NCBI GenBank assembly: GCA_035526825.1 | Contig: DATLBT010000120.1 | Location: 29,839-93,838, forward strand | DNA from: JACPFV01 sp035526825 | Lineage (GTDB): Bacteria > Pseudomonadota > Gammaproteobacteria > Nevskiales > Nevskiaceae | Direction of reading: 5' to 3' | Length of the DNA stretch: 64,000 nucleotides | Shown here: piece by piece, positions 26,502 to 33,832 of the stretch | How positions within the stretch are numbered: position 1 is the stretch's first letter | Layout: the number at the start of each line of letters is the position of its first letter | Program-made: the position numbers and the translations under genes | The notes under the pieces: model-generated | Told to the model about the DNA's origin: nothing | Database searches by the model: none | What the model saw: the letters and a program-made list of their open reading frames with translations, nothing else

Positions 26502-27529
26502 ACGCGCGCGCGCTGGCTTTGCTCGGCGTCGCGCTGCTCGGCGGCTGCGGCAACAGCACGCCGTCGTCGCCGCCGGCCGCCGGCGCGCCGGTGATCCCGG
26601 TGGCGTGCCCGGCACCGGAGGTGGTCGCCAGCGCCGAGGTTCCCTGCTCGGAGCGCGCCGACCCACGGCTCGCCGAGATGAGCAACGACGGCATCCTCCT
26701 GGCCAGCGAGCTGGGCTTGCCGGCAGGCCGCTACGCGCTGCCGGCGGCGTCGGCGCCGACACAACTCGTGGTGTTTTTCCACGGCCACCAGAACGACTCT
26801 TGCTCGTGGCGCAACCATTTGCGCGCGGCGGCCGCGCAAGGCGCCGTCGCCGTGGCGATGAACTACACCGGCCAGGAAGACCGCGAGGTGCCGGGATTTG
26901 GATTTATCGAGAACTGGGGCTGGGCGGTGCGGGGCGGGGCCAAAGATTCGATCGCAGCGGCGCGCTATTTCCTCAACCGCTATCCGAGCATCACCGAGGT
27001 CTACAACTTCGGCACCAGCATGGGCGGCAACGTCTCGGGTTTCGCGGCTTATTCGCCCGACGCGGTGCGCGCCGACTGCTCGCCGCTGTGGGACTGGTTC
27101 ATCGCGACCGAAGGCGTGCACAACCTCACCGAGGAGTACACCGGCGCGCGCACGCTGGCTCCCAACAACGGCGCTGCCGCGCAAGCGCAGATGGAGATCG
27201 AGGAGGAGAACGGCGGCTCGCTCGAGGAGGTGCCGGCGGCCTTTGCCGAAATCACCAACACGGCGAACGCCGCGGACCTTGGCTACCTGAAAGGCGCGGT
27301 GCTGGTGCACGGCACCAGCGACCAGACCGTGCCGGTGGACCAGAGCCGCCAGATGAGCGATGGCTTGCGCGCCGCCGGCGTGCCGACGCATCTGTTCCTC
27401 GTCGTCGGCTCGGATCACGTCTGGGAAGGCAACAGCGATGTCGCCGTGATGCGCACCGGGCTCGAGGAGCTGGCGCGCTTGCTGGCCGGCGGCATCGTGA
27501 GCGACGGCGAGACGCCGGTAACCAATTAG
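26498..27529 (+). CDS. Alpha/beta hydrolase lipoprotein (PHB depolymerase/esterase-like)
   Basis: The 343-residue product begins with a lipoprotein signal, lipobox LLGGC ending at residue 17, so it should be lipid-anchored. The catalytic set of an alpha/beta hydrolase is visible: oxyanion region VVFFHGHQNDSCSW, nucleophile elbow FGTSMGGNVSG, aspartate in VHGTSDQTVPVD and histidine in VGSDHVWEG. The overall plan resembles esterase/depolymerase-type hydrolases. Several cysteines in the mature part may form disulfides. The start overlaps the M20 gene by four bases and the next gene begins three bases after its stop. Confidence 0.8.
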
Positions 27530-27532
27530 CCC

Positions 27533-28267
27533 GTGAGCACGATCGGCAAGAAAATCGGCATCGGCATCGCAACGCTGCTGACCCTGGCGGGTGTGGCCGG
27601 CATCGTCGTGCTCGGCCAGCTCGGCCGGCTGATCGAGCGCGGCGTCGAGCGCGAAGGACCGCGCATCACCGGCACCGACGTCTCGCTCGGCAGCGCGCGC
27701 GTGTCGATCTTCGACGGCGAAGGCTCGCTCAATCGCCTGCGCATCGCCAATCCGGAAGGCTTTTCCGGCGGCGATGCCTTTGACCTCGGCGAGATCGCGA
27801 TTGCCGTGGACGTGAAGTCGGTGACCGCGGACGTCATCCACATCCGTCGGCTGGTGATCGAGGCGCCGCGCCTGCTGGCCGAGTTCGACGCAGCCGGCAG
27901 CAGCAACCTCGACGCCATCCGCGCGCATGCTCGCGCAGCCTCGCGCGACGGCGGCCCCGCGAAGCAGGGCGCCGACGGCGGACCTGAGGTGCGCCTGATC
28001 ATCGACGAGTTCCGCTTCGAGAAGGCGGAAGTGCGCGCCCTGGCACCCGCGTTCGACGTCGACAGGACCCTGGTGCTGCCGCCGGTGATACTCAAAAACC
28101 TCGGCGCGAAACAGGGCGGCGCAACCGCATCCGACATCGCCAGCCAGGTGCTGCGGCCGATCGTCGATGCGGCGATCCAGGCCGCGACCCGGGAATACCT
28201 CGCCGCCCAGCGCGACAAGGTGGGCAAGAAAGTCGAGGAACAGCTCATGGACAAATTGTTCAAATGA
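27533..28267 (+). CDS. AsmA-like inner-membrane-anchored periplasmic protein
   Basis: The 244-residue protein starts at GTG with one transmembrane helix (about 7-28, IGIGIATLLTLAGVAGIVVLGQL). It then has a beta-rich stretch reminiscent of AsmA/DUF748-type N-terminal repeats: GSARVSIFDGEGSLNRLRIANPEGFSG, IAIAVDVKSV and HIRRLVIEAPRLLAEF. The C-terminal half is helical with a charged end. AsmA-family proteins span the envelope and help move phospholipids or assemble outer membrane; this short version lacks the long repeat array. It is packed between the hydrolase and GST genes, overlapping the latter by four bases. Confidence 0.65.
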   Translation: MSTIGKKIGIGIATLLTLAGVAGIVVLGQLGRLIERGVEREGPRITGTDVSLGSARVSIFDGEGSLNRLRIANPEGFSGGDAFDLGEIAIAVDVKSVTADVIHIRRLVIEAPRLLAEFDAAGSSNLDAIRAHARAASRDGGPAKQGADGGPEVRLIIDEFRFEKAEVRALAPAFDVDRTLVLPPVILKNLGAKQGGATASDIASQVLRPIVDAAIQAATREYLAAQRDKVGKKVEEQLMDKLFK

Positions 28268-28938
28268 AACTGACGGTCCACCACCTCAACAACTCGCGCT
28301 CACAGCGCGTGCTGTGGCTGCTCGAGGAGCTTCAGTTGCCGTACGCAATCCAGCATTACCAGCGCGATGCCAAAACCATGCTGGCGCCACCGTCGCTGAA
28401 GCGGGTGCATCCGCTCGGCAAGTCGCCGGTGCTGACCGACGGCGACACGGTCATCGCCGAGTCGGGCGCGATCATCGAATACCTCGTCGACACCTACGGC
28501 CAGGGCCGGCTCAAGCCGGCGGTGGGCACGCCCGAACGCCAGCGCTATACCTACTGGATGCATTACGCGGAAGGATCCGCGATGCCGCCGCTGGTGATGA
28601 AGCTGGTCTTCGGCCGGCTCAAGACTGCGCCGATGCCGTTCTTCATCAAGCCGATCGCGCGCGGCATCGCCAACCAGGTGTTGAACGGCTTCGTCGAGCC
28701 GCAGATCCGCCTGCACGTCGGCCACATGGAGGCGTCGCTGATGCCATCCGGCTGGTTCGTGGGCGAGGAGCTCAGCGCGGCTGATGTGCAGATGAGCTTT
28801 CCGGTCGAGGCGGCGGCGGCGCGCGGCGGGTTGGGATCGGAGTTCCCGCGACTGACTGGCTTCCTCGAGCGCATCCGCGCGCGTCCGGCGTACCAGCGCG
28901 CGCTGGAGAAGGGCGGGCCTTACGCGCTGATGCGCTGA
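28264..28938 (+). CDS. Glutathione S-transferase family protein
   Basis: The 224-residue protein has the GST N-terminal thioredoxin-like fold: LTVHHLNNSRSQRVLWLLEELQLPYAI with the active-site Asn/Ser region, HPLGKSPVLTDGDTVIAESGAIIEYL with the cis-proline and the glutathione-contacting ESGAI, and an all-helical C-terminal domain ending in a typical LERIRARPAYQRAL. It is cytosolic; the substrate is unknown. The ATG overlaps the previous stop (ATGA, 28264-28267), so it is the last gene of the operon. A large imperfect inverted repeat follows at once. Confidence 0.9.
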   Translation: MKLTVHHLNNSRSQRVLWLLEELQLPYAIQHYQRDAKTMLAPPSLKRVHPLGKSPVLTDGDTVIAESGAIIEYLVDTYGQGRLKPAVGTPERQRYTYWMHYAEGSAMPPLVMKLVFGRLKTAPMPFFIKPIARGIANQVLNGFVEPQIRLHVGHMEASLMPSGWFVGEELSAADVQMSFPVEAAAARGGLGSEFPRLTGFLERIRARPAYQRALEKGGPYALMR

Positions 28939-29022
28939 CTGTCACCCCGAGCGCAGCGAGGGGCCGCGTTCCGGGTGTCGCAGCGGTGGGAACGCGATCC
29001 CTCGCTACGCTCGGGATGACAG
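28939..29022. repeat. Imperfect inverted repeat between convergent genes
   Basis: Two 24-base arms (28939-28962 and 28999-29022) are reverse complements with two mismatches and a 36-base loop. Cores are CCCCGAGCGCAGCGAGGG and CCCTCGCTACGCTCGGGA. The right arm covers the last codons and stop of the GNAT gene. The position between convergent genes fits a bidirectional terminator, but the sequence type is that of dispersed palindromic repeats found in many proteobacteria, so it may be a repeat element put to this use. Confidence 0.75.
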
Positions 29023-29553
29023 CCAGTCGCCGGCGTCGCGCTGGAAGAACGCCATCGTTGCGCCCCGATACGACGGATGCGGGAATACGCGCTCACCGTG
29101 GCGCTCGAGCCCGGCTTTCAGCAGCACGCGCTGCGACCCCACGTTCGGCACGTCCGTGATCGCATGGATGCGCGGCAGCTTCAGCTCCGTGAAGCCGTAG
29201 CGCAGCAGCGCCTCGCACATCTCGGTGGCGTAACCGCGGCCCCAATGCGCCTTGCCGAGCACGTAGCCGACCTGCACCAGGGTCTCGCCCTGGATGTGGT
29301 TCGGCAAGTGGAAGCCCATCGGCGTGTCGCCCTCGCGCTCGAGCGTGACCCACATGCCGAAGCCGGGTTCGCGCGCGTAGCCCGGGAGGATGCGCTCGTG
29401 CAGTAGCGCCGTGGTCTGCTCCGGCGAGGCCGGGCCGCCCATGTGGCGCTTGACCTCGGGGTCGCTCCAGAGGGCGTGCAGCCAGTCGTAGTCATCGGCG
29501 GTGAACCGCCGCAGGACCAGTCGCGCCGTCGTCAGGCCGGCGGCGTCGGTCAC
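29005..29553 (-). CDS. GNAT family N-acetyltransferase (RimJ/RimL type)
   Basis: The 182-residue product starts LTTARLVLRRFTADDYDWLHALWSD, the RimJ/RimL pattern, and has the acetyl-CoA binding segment VGYVLGKAHWGRGYATEMCEALLRYGF followed by NVGSQRVLLKAGLERHG. It would acetylate an amino group on a small molecule or protein. GTG at 29553 is chosen because it overlaps the stop of the upstream aminotransferase gene (GTGA, 29550-29553), like the other junctions of this operon; a longer reading upstream only overlaps that gene. It is the last gene of a five-gene minus-strand set, and its 3' end lies inside an inverted repeat. Confidence 0.85.
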   Translation of the reverse strand: MTDAAGLTTARLVLRRFTADDYDWLHALWSDPEVKRHMGGPASPEQTTALLHERILPGYAREPGFGMWVTLEREGDTPMGFHLPNHIQGETLVQVGYVLGKAHWGRGYATEMCEALLRYGFTELKLPRIHAITDVPNVGSQRVLLKAGLERHGERVFPHPSYRGATMAFFQRDAGDWLSSRA

Positions 29554-30764
29554 AGCGTGGCGTCGAGCGCCTGCAGCACGCGGTCGAGCTCCGCCGGCGA
29601 GTTGTAGTGCAGGAATGACAGCCGCAACGCGCCGCGCGCCGGGTCGACGCCCATCGCTTCGAGCAGGCGCACCGCGTAGAAGTGGCCGGCGCCGGCCATG
29701 ACGCCGCGCGCCGCGAGGTCCTTGGCGACATCGAGTGGCGCGCGGCGCTGCGGCACGAACGCCACGGTCGCGGCGCGGATGCGCGCATCGCGGGGTCCGA
29801 GCAGGCGCACGTCGCGTCGCGCGGCCAGGAAGTCCAGCAGCCTTGGCAGCAGGGCGAGCTCGGCTTCGCGCAGCCGTTTGCGCACGCGGGCGGGCCGGCC
29901 GGCCGCATCGCCGCCACCGTGATGTGCGTCGAGCGCGTCGAAGTACTCGGCGACGCCGCGCGCTGCCGCAACCTGCGCGTGGTCCGGCCCGGCGGGCACG
30001 AGGCGCTTGCGCGGGTAGGCGTCGAGGAAGAAGTGCGCCTGGTTGGCGAGCCTCTGCTGTAACGCGCGCCGGATCACCATCACGCCCTGGTGCGGGCCGT
30101 AGGTCTTGTACAGCGAGAACAGGTACGCATCGGCGCCCAGCGCCGCGACGTCGGGCAGGCCATGCGGGGCCCAGGCCACGCCGTCGACGATCGAGATCGC
30201 GCCCGCGGACCGCGCCTGCGCGCACCCATCAGCGACAGGATTGACCTGTGCGACGACGTTGGAGCAGTGGGTGAAGGCGACGACTTTGGTGCGCGACGTC
30301 AGCAGCGCGTTGAGCTGCGCCGGATCGAGCGCGCCGGTGTCGCGGTCGACACGCCATTCGCGCACGACGATGCCGTCGGCGGCGAGCCGGCGCCACGGTC
30401 CCGAGTTGGCCTCGTGGTCCTGTTGCGTCACCACGATTTCGTCGCCGGGCTTCAGCAGCGGCCGCACCGCCTGCGCGAGCACGTAACCGTTCTGCGAGCT
30501 CGACGGCCCGAGCAGCACCTCGTCAGCGTCGACGCCGAGGTATTCGGCGAGGCGCGCGTGCGCAGCGTCCATCCACGCGCCGGCTTCGGTCGAGGCGGCT
30601 GACGGGTAGTACGGCTGCACTTTCAAGCGGCGGTAGTACTCGGCGAGGCGCGCGGTGACCTGCGCGCACGGGTAACTGCCACCGGCATTCTCGAAGAACG
30701 CCTGGTCAGCGAGGGAAGGCTCGGAGAAAGCCGGGAATTGCGCCCGGACGAACGCGAGGTCCAC
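29550..30764 (-). CDS. Class V aminotransferase (cysteine-desulfurase-like fold)
   Basis: The 404-residue protein has the fold-type I class V plan: FFENAGGSYPC at the N-terminus, LLGPSSSQNGYVLAQAV binding cofactor phosphate, EIVVTQQDHEANSGPWRRLA, VDGVAWAPHGLPDV with the cofactor aspartate, and the PLP lysine in LFSLYKTYGPHQG. The C-terminal domain ends with RLSFLHYNSPAELDRVL. The reaction is uncertain: close relatives include cysteine desulfurases, isopenicillin N epimerase-like proteins and selenocysteine lyases. GTG 30764 overlaps the stop of the upstream gene by one base. It follows another PLP-dependent protein in the same operon. Confidence 0.85.
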   Translation of the reverse strand: MDLAFVRAQFPAFSEPSLADQAFFENAGGSYPCAQVTARLAEYYRRLKVQPYYPSAASTEAGAWMDAAHARLAEYLGVDADEVLLGPSSSQNGYVLAQAVRPLLKPGDEIVVTQQDHEANSGPWRRLAADGIVVREWRVDRDTGALDPAQLNALLTSRTKVVAFTHCSNVVAQVNPVADGCAQARSAGAISIVDGVAWAPHGLPDVAALGADAYLFSLYKTYGPHQGVMVIRRALQQRLANQAHFFLDAYPRKRLVPAGPDHAQVAAARGVAEYFDALDAHHGGGDAAGRPARVRKRLREAELALLPRLLDFLAARRDVRLLGPRDARIRAATVAFVPQRRAPLDVAKDLAARGVMAGAGHFYAVRLLEAMGVDPARGALRLSFLHYNSPAELDRVLQALDATL

Positions 30765-32065
30765 TAGCTCGTCGTGCCTTCCGGGAAAACCGGCCAGGCG
30801 GCCGTGATGCGTCCCTGGTCATAGACCGCGAGGTCGCCAAACTGCAGGAACACCGACTCGCTCTGGTGCGGGCGCAGGAACACGAAGTCGTCGACGCCGA
30901 GCTGCACCTCGCTGGACCCGTTCAGCATGTCCTGGTTGGTCGAGTGCCCCCAGATGGCGTTGCGCTGCAGTCCCGGCGGCGACACCGGGCTCGCCAGCCA
31001 GTAGCCGCCGTACAGATAGAACGTGCGCGCCGAGTTGGGGTCCCATGCCGCGAGGAGGCCGGACGCCATCTCGAGGCCCGGCAGCACGGTGCGGTCGAGC
31101 GCTTTCAGCACCGGGGTTGCGATGAAGCAGGCCGGCTGGTGGTCGGCGAGCGCCTTCGTGTCGAAATCGGTCGGCTTGACCAGCGCCGAGCCGATGGCGA
31201 GCTCGTTACACGGCGCCGACTCGTCATACAGCTCGTACGTGTTGCTGCCCCCGGCATTCAGGGTGAGGTGTTCGGGCTTGAAGCGCTCGCCGAGCGCCTC
31301 GCGCGCGGCCGTGACGCATTCGCCGTAGAACGTCATCGCCTTCTTCAGCGCGCCGCGCGGGCCGCCGAGGGCATCGGGAATCTTGGAGGCGTGCGCCTCG
31401 TAGCCCATGAAGCCTGAGAACTCGAGCCGCGGCTCGCTGGCGATCATGCGCACGACCTCGGCGACTTCACGCGCGGTGCGAAAACCCCCGCGATGCAGGC
31501 CGACGTCGAGCTCGAGGTTCAGGCGCAGCGCGCCCTTGGGCTGCGCCGCGGCAAGCTCCCGGTACTCGGCCATTCGCACGCCGGTGTCGATGAGCCACTC
31601 GACCTGGCGCTGGCCGTCGAACTTGCCTCGGGAATTCGCCGGCTTGAGCTCGGCGTAGAAGCGCCTGGCGGCGCCGGCCGGCATCGGCTTGCCGAGCAGC
31701 ATCTGCGCATCCGGCATTTCGCGCGCGATCAGGTTCAGGTGCGGCTGGTGGAACACCATGAGCCGGTCGGTGCCCATTGCCGCGCGCACCTCGCGGATCA
31801 GCGGCAAGCTCGGCAAGGACTTGGCAACGATGCGGAAATGCTTGTTCTTGGGCAGGTTGGCCTTGAGCCGGCCGAGGTTGTGCGCGAGCTGCTGCTTGTC
31901 GATGACGAGGGTTGGCCGGTGCAGGCCGGCCTCACGCAGCGCGCCCTGCAGTTGCTGGAAATGCGCGTTGTGGCCGCCACCCGTGCGGCGGGGGCGTTTC
32001 GCGGCGAGGTACGCGACCGGCGCGGCGAGCGCACCGAGCAGCAGCAGGCGGCGCTTGGCGTTCAT
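30764..32065 (-). CDS. Alanine racemase N-terminal domain / DSD1-like PLP protein, membrane-anchored
   Basis: The 433-residue product has the fold-type III (alanine racemase-like) barrel: PTLVIDKQQLAHNL, then FRIVAKSLPSLPLIREV with the PLP lysine, LDVGLHRGGFRT, LEFSGFMGYEAHASKI, and a C-terminal beta domain. This is the plan of D-threonine aldolase/D-serine dehydratase-like enzymes. The N-terminus MNAKRRLLLLGALAAPVAYLAAKRPRR is a hydrophobic anchor or export signal, which is unusual for a PLP enzyme; the preceding gene is also exported. The ATG overlaps the stop of the upstream oxidase gene (32062-32065). It may act on a D-amino acid or beta-hydroxy amino acid in the periplasm. Confidence 0.8.
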   Translation of the reverse strand: MNAKRRLLLLGALAAPVAYLAAKRPRRTGGGHNAHFQQLQGALREAGLHRPTLVIDKQQLAHNLGRLKANLPKNKHFRIVAKSLPSLPLIREVRAAMGTDRLMVFHQPHLNLIAREMPDAQMLLGKPMPAGAARRFYAELKPANSRGKFDGQRQVEWLIDTGVRMAEYRELAAAQPKGALRLNLELDVGLHRGGFRTAREVAEVVRMIASEPRLEFSGFMGYEAHASKIPDALGGPRGALKKAMTFYGECVTAAREALGERFKPEHLTLNAGGSNTYELYDESAPCNELAIGSALVKPTDFDTKALADHQPACFIATPVLKALDRTVLPGLEMASGLLAAWDPNSARTFYLYGGYWLASPVSPPGLQRNAIWGHSTNQDMLNGSSEVQLGVDDFVFLRPHQSESVFLQFGDLAVYDQGRITAAWPVFPEGTTS

Positions 32066-33453
32066 GCGCCGAACAATGTTTTCAGGTGCGCATTGAGCAT
32101 GCGGCCTTCGGGGTCGAGTGTGGCGCGGATGTCGAGGAACTCCTGGAAGCGGGGATAGCGTTGCGCGAGTTGCGCCTTGCTCAGGGTATGCATCTTGCCC
32201 CAATGCGGACGGCCGCCGAAGTCGCCGAGATTTTGATACAGCGGCTCGATCGTCCCGAAGTAGGGCAGCGGGTCCTCGGGGTAGTAGTGGTGCACGGCGA
32301 TCGAGCCGCTGGTGGCATGGCCGTGGAACGGGCTGAGCAAGGCGTCATCGCCGGCGCCCTTGACGATGCGCACCTCGATCGGGAAGAAGATTTCCGGGTG
32401 CATTTTCTCCACGGCTTCGCGCACACGGCGCACCGTCGGGACCAGGTGCTCGCGCGGGAGGTGGTATTCCATTTCGTTGAAGCGCACCGCGCGGCTCGAC
32501 GGGAATACCTTGTACCAGACGTCGACCGCCTCTTCGGGCTGAAAATCCGCGGTGGCCCTGTTCATCAGCCAGCGCCGCAGCGACGGCGCCCACGACGTGA
32601 AGTCGCGCAGCGTCTTCATGTCGAGCACGGCGTTGTTGTCCTGGTCGACGCCACGCGGGTGAACCGGCTCGTCGGTCGGGTCGATCGTGATCGCGATGCC
32701 GCTGTCGCAGTGCGGGATGAGATAAATCTCGAAGCTGTGGTGCTTCGCGGCGAGCGCATCGAAACGCTCGAGCAGCGCGTCGAGCGGCTCGAGCCAGAGG
32801 CGGCGCTTCAGGTTGTGCGTCGGAAGGTTCTGCAGCGTTACTTCCGTGATCACGCCGAGGCTTCCCAGCGAGACGCGCGCGGCATCGAAGATCTCGCGAT
32901 GTTTCGCGGCGCTGCACTCGAGCACCTCGCCGCGCGGCGTGACCAGCTGCAGCGCGGTGACATACGAATGCATCGCCCCGAGCGTGGCGCCGGTGCCGTG
33001 CGTGCCGGTGCCGATGGCGCCCGCCAGCGACTGCTCGTCGACATCCGGCATGTTCGGCAGCGCCTGGCCGATGCCCTGCAGGGGGCCGCCGACCTGGCCG
33101 AGCTTGGTGCCGGCGCCGAAGGTCGCGGTCATGGCCTTGGCGTCGTGGCGCAGCAGGCCGGTGAAGTTGCGCAGCGACAGCAGCGTGCCGTCGGTCGGCA
33201 CCAGCGGCGTGAACGAGTGGCCGGCGCCGACCGGGCGCACGGGGCCGGGTGCCTTGCGCAAGAGGTCAACGAGCTGGTCCAGCGACTCGGGTGCGATGCG
33301 CTGCGCGGGCAGGCACGACTGGTAACCGGACCAGTTGCGCCAGCGGATCGGATCGCCGCGCTTGCGCGCCGGCGGCGGCGCCGCCGAATCGCAGCCGGCA
33401 AGGGCAAGTCCGGCCGCCGCCGCCGAGCCCGCCAGGAAGTCGCGGCGCTTCAC
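32062..33453 (-). CDS. Tat-exported FAD-linked oxidase (D-arabinono-1,4-lactone oxidase family)
   Basis: The 463-residue protein starts at GTG 33453 with KRRDFLAGSAAAAGLALAGC, a twin-arginine signal with a lipobox. FAD_binding_4 features follow: VRPVGAGHSFTPLVPTDG, then the AGAIGTGTHGTGATLG loop, and DAARVSLGSLGVITEVTLQ. The C-terminal ALO domain ends with RPHWGKMHTLS and DPEGRMLNAHLKTLFG. Family members oxidise aldonolactones or related polyols. The folded, cofactor-loaded enzyme would be exported by Tat, and the gene just upstream encodes a cytochrome c, a plausible electron acceptor. Start and stop overlaps (GTGA) link it to both neighbours. Confidence 0.88.
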   Translation of the reverse strand: MKRRDFLAGSAAAAGLALAGCDSAAPPPARKRGDPIRWRNWSGYQSCLPAQRIAPESLDQLVDLLRKAPGPVRPVGAGHSFTPLVPTDGTLLSLRNFTGLLRHDAKAMTATFGAGTKLGQVGGPLQGIGQALPNMPDVDEQSLAGAIGTGTHGTGATLGAMHSYVTALQLVTPRGEVLECSAAKHREIFDAARVSLGSLGVITEVTLQNLPTHNLKRRLWLEPLDALLERFDALAAKHHSFEIYLIPHCDSGIAITIDPTDEPVHPRGVDQDNNAVLDMKTLRDFTSWAPSLRRWLMNRATADFQPEEAVDVWYKVFPSSRAVRFNEMEYHLPREHLVPTVRRVREAVEKMHPEIFFPIEVRIVKGAGDDALLSPFHGHATSGSIAVHHYYPEDPLPYFGTIEPLYQNLGDFGGRPHWGKMHTLSKAQLAQRYPRFQEFLDIRATLDPEGRMLNAHLKTLFGA

Positions 33454-33764
33454 GGCACGCCGGCCATGAAACGCACGAGGCCCTCGAACTCGGCTTCGCT
33501 GCAGTCCATGCACGAGCCGAGTGGCGGCATGCCTTCATGGCCGTCGATGGTGTGGGCGAGCAGGGCGTCCATGCCCTGCGCTAGGCGCGGCTCCCACGCC
33601 GCGCGATCGCCCGCCTGCGGTGCACCGCTACCGGGACTGGTGTGGCACGCCATGCAGGTCTGCACATACAGCGTGCCGAGGCGCGCGGCGTCGACGGCGT
33701 CGGCAGCCGAGGCGGCGCCGCTCATCAGGACCAGCAGGAAAGTCGCGATGCGCGTGAAAGTCAT
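33450..33764 (-). CDS. Cytochrome c5-like periplasmic protein
   Basis: The 104-residue protein has a signal peptide ending GAASAAD (about residue 20) and a single haem site CMACH, with methionine in GMPPLGS as likely sixth ligand. Two more cysteines (CMDC) follow, as in cytochrome c5 proteins, where they form a disulfide. It would carry electrons in the periplasm. It is the first gene of the minus-strand operon; its stop overlaps the start of the Tat-exported FAD oxidase, which supports an electron-transfer partnership. Confidence 0.88.
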   Translation of the reverse strand: MTFTRIATFLLVLMSGAASAADAVDAARLGTLYVQTCMACHTSPGSGAPQAGDRAAWEPRLAQGMDALLAHTIDGHEGMPPLGSCMDCSEAEFEGLVRFMAGVP

Positions 33765-33832
33765 GAGCGAATGTTTGTCCCCGGCCGGCAGGATATCCTG
33801 CCGATGCCTACGGGGAACAACAGGTCCGCCTC

